Under the pieces are notes generated by a model. It saw only the letters and a list, made by a program, of their open reading frames with translations, made no database searches and was not told where the DNA came from. Made by a program: the position numbers and the translations under genes. Below, piece by piece: positions 61,301 through 64,000 of a stretch of 64,000 bases of DNA (positions are counted from its first letter, which is position 1; every line of letters begins with the position of its first letter). The stretch is from Pedobacter sp. PLR (lineage in GTDB: Bacteria > Bacteroidota > Bacteroidia > Sphingobacteriales > Sphingobacteriaceae): contig NZ_JAPIVQ010000005.1 of the NCBI RefSeq assembly GCF_026239675.1, forward strand, positions 186,001 through 250,000, written 5' to 3'.

Positions 61301-62044
61301 ATGGAAACAGAAAAAGTGATTCGTGTACAAGAGCTGACTAAGAAATTTGGTGATTTTACAGCTGTGGATAGCATTAGTTTTGAGGTAACAAAGGGAGAAA
61401 TCTTTGGTTTTCTCGGGGCAAATGGTGCCGGTAAAACAACGGCGATACGAATGCTATGCGGCTTGTCGCTCCCAACATCCGGGATAGCTTCCGTTGCTGG
61501 TTTTGATGTGTACAAACAGAATGAGTCTATCAAAAAGAACATCGGTTATATGAGCCAGAAATTCTCCCTGTATGAAGACCTTACCGTAGTTGAAAATATC
61601 AGCTTTTATGCCGGTATTTATGGTCTCAATGATAATCAGATCAGGGAGAAAACGGGTTTGTTGCTGGCTCAATTGCAGCTTGAAGGAGAAAGGAAAAGCC
61701 TGGTTCGTTCATTGCCATTGGGCTGGAAGCAGAAACTGGCCTTTTCAATTGCTATTGTACATGACCCGGCAATTGTTTTTCTGGATGAGCCAACCGGGGG
61801 TGTTGATCCGATCACCAGACGGGAATTCTGGAGTATGATTTATGCGGCTTCTGCCAGAGGAATTACAGTTTTTGTGACCACCCATTACATGGATGAGGCG
61901 GAGTATTGCAATCGCGTTTCCATTATGGTGGATGGGAGGATAGAAGCGCTCGATTCTCCACAGAACCTGATGAGCAATTTTGAAGGTCGTTCAATGGACG
62001 ATGTATTTCTGCGGTTGGCAAGAAAGGCACAAAGGACATCATGA
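61301..62044 (+). CDS. ABC transporter ATPase 2 of a YbhFSR-type exporter
   Basis: The 247-residue ATPase has Walker A GANGAGKTTA (about 34-43) and Walker B IVFLDEPTGGVDPITRREFW with TTHYMDEAEYC as the H-loop. The ABC signature is LPLGWKQKLAF instead of LSGG-Q-x, as seen in the second domain of some YbhF-like proteins. It would pair with ATPase 1. Its stop overlaps the permease start by 4 bp. Confidence 0.92.
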   Translation: METEKVIRVQELTKKFGDFTAVDSISFEVTKGEIFGFLGANGAGKTTAIRMLCGLSLPTSGIASVAGFDVYKQNESIKKNIGYMSQKFSLYEDLTVVENISFYAGIYGLNDNQIREKTGLLLAQLQLEGERKSLVRSLPLGWKQKLAFSIAIVHDPAIVFLDEPTGGVDPITRREFWSMIYAASARGITVFVTTHYMDEAEYCNRVSIMVDGRIEALDSPQNLMSNFEGRSMDDVFLRLARKAQRTS

Positions 62045-63144
62045 AACAATTCAGGATTTTTGTAAAGAAGGAGTGGCTGCATATCTGGCGGGACAAAAGA
62101 ACACTGTTCATCCTGATCTGGATGCCTGTCATACAAATTCTCTTGTACGGATTTGCATTGACCAATGAAGTTAAAAACTCAAATATGGTTGTTTTTGACC
62201 AGGCTAAAGATGAGGCTTCAAGAAGTATTGCGGAGAAAATTTCATCAAGCCGTTATTTTAGCCTTTATAAAAATATAAACTCCTGGAAAGAGATTGAAGC
62301 AACTTTTCGCCAGGGCAAGATCAGGCTGGCGGTAGTCTTTCCCCGGAATTTCAGATACGATCTTTTACATGGCAATCATGCTCAGATACAGTTGATTGCT
62401 GATTCTTCCGATCCTAATACCGCCAATATGCTCAGCAATTATGCGGCGGTTATCATCAATGATTACCAGGAGGCCATCAATGAAAATCAAAAACTGCCAT
62501 ATACTATAAAAGTTCAGGTTCGTATGCGCTATAATCCGGAGTTAAAAGGCGCTTACAATTTTGTACCGGGAGTGATGGCATTGGTGCTGATGTTAGTCTG
62601 TACCATGATGACGGCCATCGCTATTGTAAAAGAAAAGGAGATTGGAACGATGGAGGTGATTTTGGTATCTCCTTTAAAACCTTTCAGGATAATCATCGCC
62701 AAGACCATTCCTTACCTGGTGGTTTCCATGCTGAATATCATCAGTATTTTGTTAATTAGTGTTTATGCACTGGATGTACCTATTGCCGGTAGTTTATGGT
62801 TATTGATGGCTGAAAGTATTTTATTTACCATCACTTCTTTATCAGTAGGGATCCTGATCTCAAATACAGCAAAAACACAGCAAACAGCGATGTTTACGGC
62901 AATGATGAGTTTGTTTCTCCCAACATTATTGTTTAGTGGTTTTCTGTTTCCTGTCGAAAATATGCCCCTTCCTTTACAGCTGATTGCGAACGTTGTGCCC
63001 TCCAGATGGTATTTTATTATTGTAAAGGATGTGATGATAAAAGGGCTCGGTTTTGCCGCCGTCTGGAAAGAAACCCTCATCCTTATCGGGATGACTACCA
63101 CTTTATTGGGGATTAGTATTTATAAATTTAAAATCAGGTTATGA
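62041..63144 (+). CDS. ABC-2 type permease 1 of the exporter
   Basis: The 367-residue protein has one N-terminal span (FILIWMPVIQILLYGFAL), a large periplasmic domain (about 45-170) and five C-terminal spans, the ABC-2 topology of YbhS/YhhJ-like permeases. KEKEIGTMEVILVSPLKPFRIIIAKTIPYLVV (about 198-230) is the conserved ABC-2 coupling segment. It forms the inner-membrane channel with the next permease. The genes overlap by 4 bp. Confidence 0.92.
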   Translation: MKQFRIFVKKEWLHIWRDKRTLFILIWMPVIQILLYGFALTNEVKNSNMVVFDQAKDEASRSIAEKISSSRYFSLYKNINSWKEIEATFRQGKIRLAVVFPRNFRYDLLHGNHAQIQLIADSSDPNTANMLSNYAAVIINDYQEAINENQKLPYTIKVQVRMRYNPELKGAYNFVPGVMALVLMLVCTMMTAIAIVKEKEIGTMEVILVSPLKPFRIIIAKTIPYLVVSMLNIISILLISVYALDVPIAGSLWLLMAESILFTITSLSVGILISNTAKTQQTAMFTAMMSLFLPTLLFSGFLFPVENMPLPLQLIANVVPSRWYFIIVKDVMIKGLGFAAVWKETLILIGMTTTLLGISIYKFKIRL

Positions 63145-64000
63145 GAACCTTAAAATTTCTGCTAAGAAAGGAATTGTTGCAAATATTCCGCGATCCCGCA
63201 ATCTTTAAAATTTTGTTCATAATGCCTATGGTTCAGTTGTTGATTCTTCCGCTTGCAGCAGATTATGAGGTTAAAAATATTAACCTTGGCGTGGTGGATC
63301 ATGACCGTTCCGCTTATTCCCGGAAGATGGTAGATAAGATCATATCTTCAGGTTATTTCAGGCTAAGGGATTACAGTTCAACTTATGCACAAGGGCTCAA
63401 GGCCATTGAGCAGGATAAAACGGATTTGCTGCTTGAAATCCCGACACAGTTTGAACGTAGGCTTATCAAAGAAAATGAATCTGAAATATTGATTTCGGTA
63501 AATGCAATAAATGGTGTTAAAGCAGGTTTAGGCGCTGCCTATATTCAGGGGATATTGCAGGATTACAATATGGAAATTCGGATGCAATGGATACAGGACT
63601 TAAGATTCAACAGAATACCTGTTATACAGGTAGTCCCTGCCAACTGGTACAACCCTAATATGAATTACCGGATGTTTATGGTGCCTGGCATATTGGTGAT
63701 GCTGGTGACCATGATAGGGTCTTCATTTGCTTCAAATAATATTGTGCGGGAAAAGGAAATGGGCACTATTGAGCAGATCAATGTAAGTCCGATAAAGAAA
63801 GCTCAGTTCATCGTTGGAAAGCTTGTTCCTTTCTGGATACTGGCAATAACTGTTTTAACAATGGGCTTAATACTGGCCCGGCTGGTGTATGGAATTATAC
63901 CCCTTGGACATTATGTGACCATCTATATTTTTGCTACAGTTTATCTGGTTGCCATATTGGGTTTAGGGCTGTTGCTGTCTACTTATGCTCAAACCCAGCA
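63141..64000 (+). CDS. ABC-2 type permease 2 of the exporter, cut by window end
   Basis: The frame opens at ATG 63141, overlapping permease 1 by 4 bp, and runs to the window edge (286 codons). The start MRTLKFLLRKELLQIFRDP and NIVREKEMGTIEQINVSPIKKAQFIVGKLVPFWIL (about residue 195-230) match ABC-2 permeases of the YbhR type. The last spans lie outside the window. Confidence 0.9.
   Translation, partial: MRTLKFLLRKELLQIFRDPAIFKILFIMPMVQLLILPLAADYEVKNINLGVVDHDRSAYSRKMVDKIISSGYFRLRDYSSTYAQGLKAIEQDKTDLLLEIPTQFERRLIKENESEILISVNAINGVKAGLGAAYIQGILQDYNMEIRMQWIQDLRFNRIPVIQVVPANWYNPNMNYRMFMVPGILVMLVTMIGSSFASNNIVREKEMGTIEQINVSPIKKAQFIVGKLVPFWILAITVLTMGLILARLVYGIIPLGHYVTIYIFATVYLVAILGLGLLLSTYAQTQ

Noticed and set aside
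1..64000. CRISPR array, insertion sequence, prophage or tRNA
   Set aside because: I saw no regularly spaced repeats, transposase or integrase motifs, phage structural genes or tRNA cloverleaf. A computed search would be needed for small or decayed ones.

Overview
The window looks like chromosomal DNA of a Bacteroidetes bacterium, most likely a Sphingobacteriaceae member of the Pedobacter type. The signs are two SusC/SusD outer-membrane uptake pairs, an STN-FecR-ECF sigma surface-signalling set, many lipoproteins with a Cys-Lys-Lys start, DUF4302 and DUF5107 proteins, moderate AT richness and mostly weak Shine-Dalgarno sequences. I recognised no rRNA, tRNA, CRISPR array, insertion sequence or prophage. 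The placement rests on gene content only.

Layout. 1-768: two glyoxalase-fold (VOC) genes, the first cut by the window edge. 1098-10872 (minus): ECF sigma factor, FecR anti-sigma, STN-bearing SusC, SusD, a zinc metallopeptidase lipoprotein and a DUF4302 lipoprotein, in transcription order; this is a nutrient-uptake locus with its own envelope-spanning switch. 11170-20058: mixed single genes (FG-GAP propeller, small exported protein, a frameshifted relic of a fructokinase, a GH123/DUF4091-type glycosidase, a RibD-type reductase, DUF1801, a TonB receptor, a TrhA/hemolysin III protein). 20578-25407: phosphoenolpyruvate synthase, D-lactate dehydrogenase and a PfkB-type phosphofructokinase. 25578-28219: a chromate module (ChrA, a small exported protein, and a regulator that fuses a ChrB-type domain to an AraC DNA-binding domain). 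28394-35155: CorC-type transporter, universal stress protein and a complete pstSCAB-phoU operon. 35430-48908: a second SusC/SusD locus with AraC regulator, sugar porter, DUF5107-TPR protein and GH2 glycosidase. 49209-51177: another AraC gene divergent from a PhyH-type dioxygenase. 51252-64000: a stress block (phosphoribosyltransferase, Hsp20, universal stress protein, BON protein), an operon of PIG-L deacetylase, GT4 glycosyltransferase and a glycosidase-like protein, and a divergent TolC-HlyD-ABC exporter cut by the window end.

The most interesting signal is not a gene. A 12-bp dyad, TGAY-N4-RTCA, resembling a relaxed Fnr/Anr box (TTGAT-N4-ATCAA), recurs in front of the ldhA-like, pfkB-like, phosphoribosyltransferase/Hsp20, BON and deacetylase/exporter genes, and upstream of the ppsA region; a related imperfect site precedes the second universal stress protein gene. 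Together these look like a low-oxygen or dormancy-type regulon, with gene content that recalls the mycobacterial DosR and pseudomonad Anr regulons. No Crp/Fnr gene lies in the window, so the regulator is unknown.

Other points: the ChrB-AraC fusion beside chrA; a fourfold 7-bp tandem repeat at the chrA start codon that places three decoy ATGs and short overlapping reading frames before it; direct repeats 21 bp apart between the AraC gene and the sugar porter, spaced like AraC half-sites; and a frameshifted fructokinase relic beside a 17-bp-arm inverted repeat.
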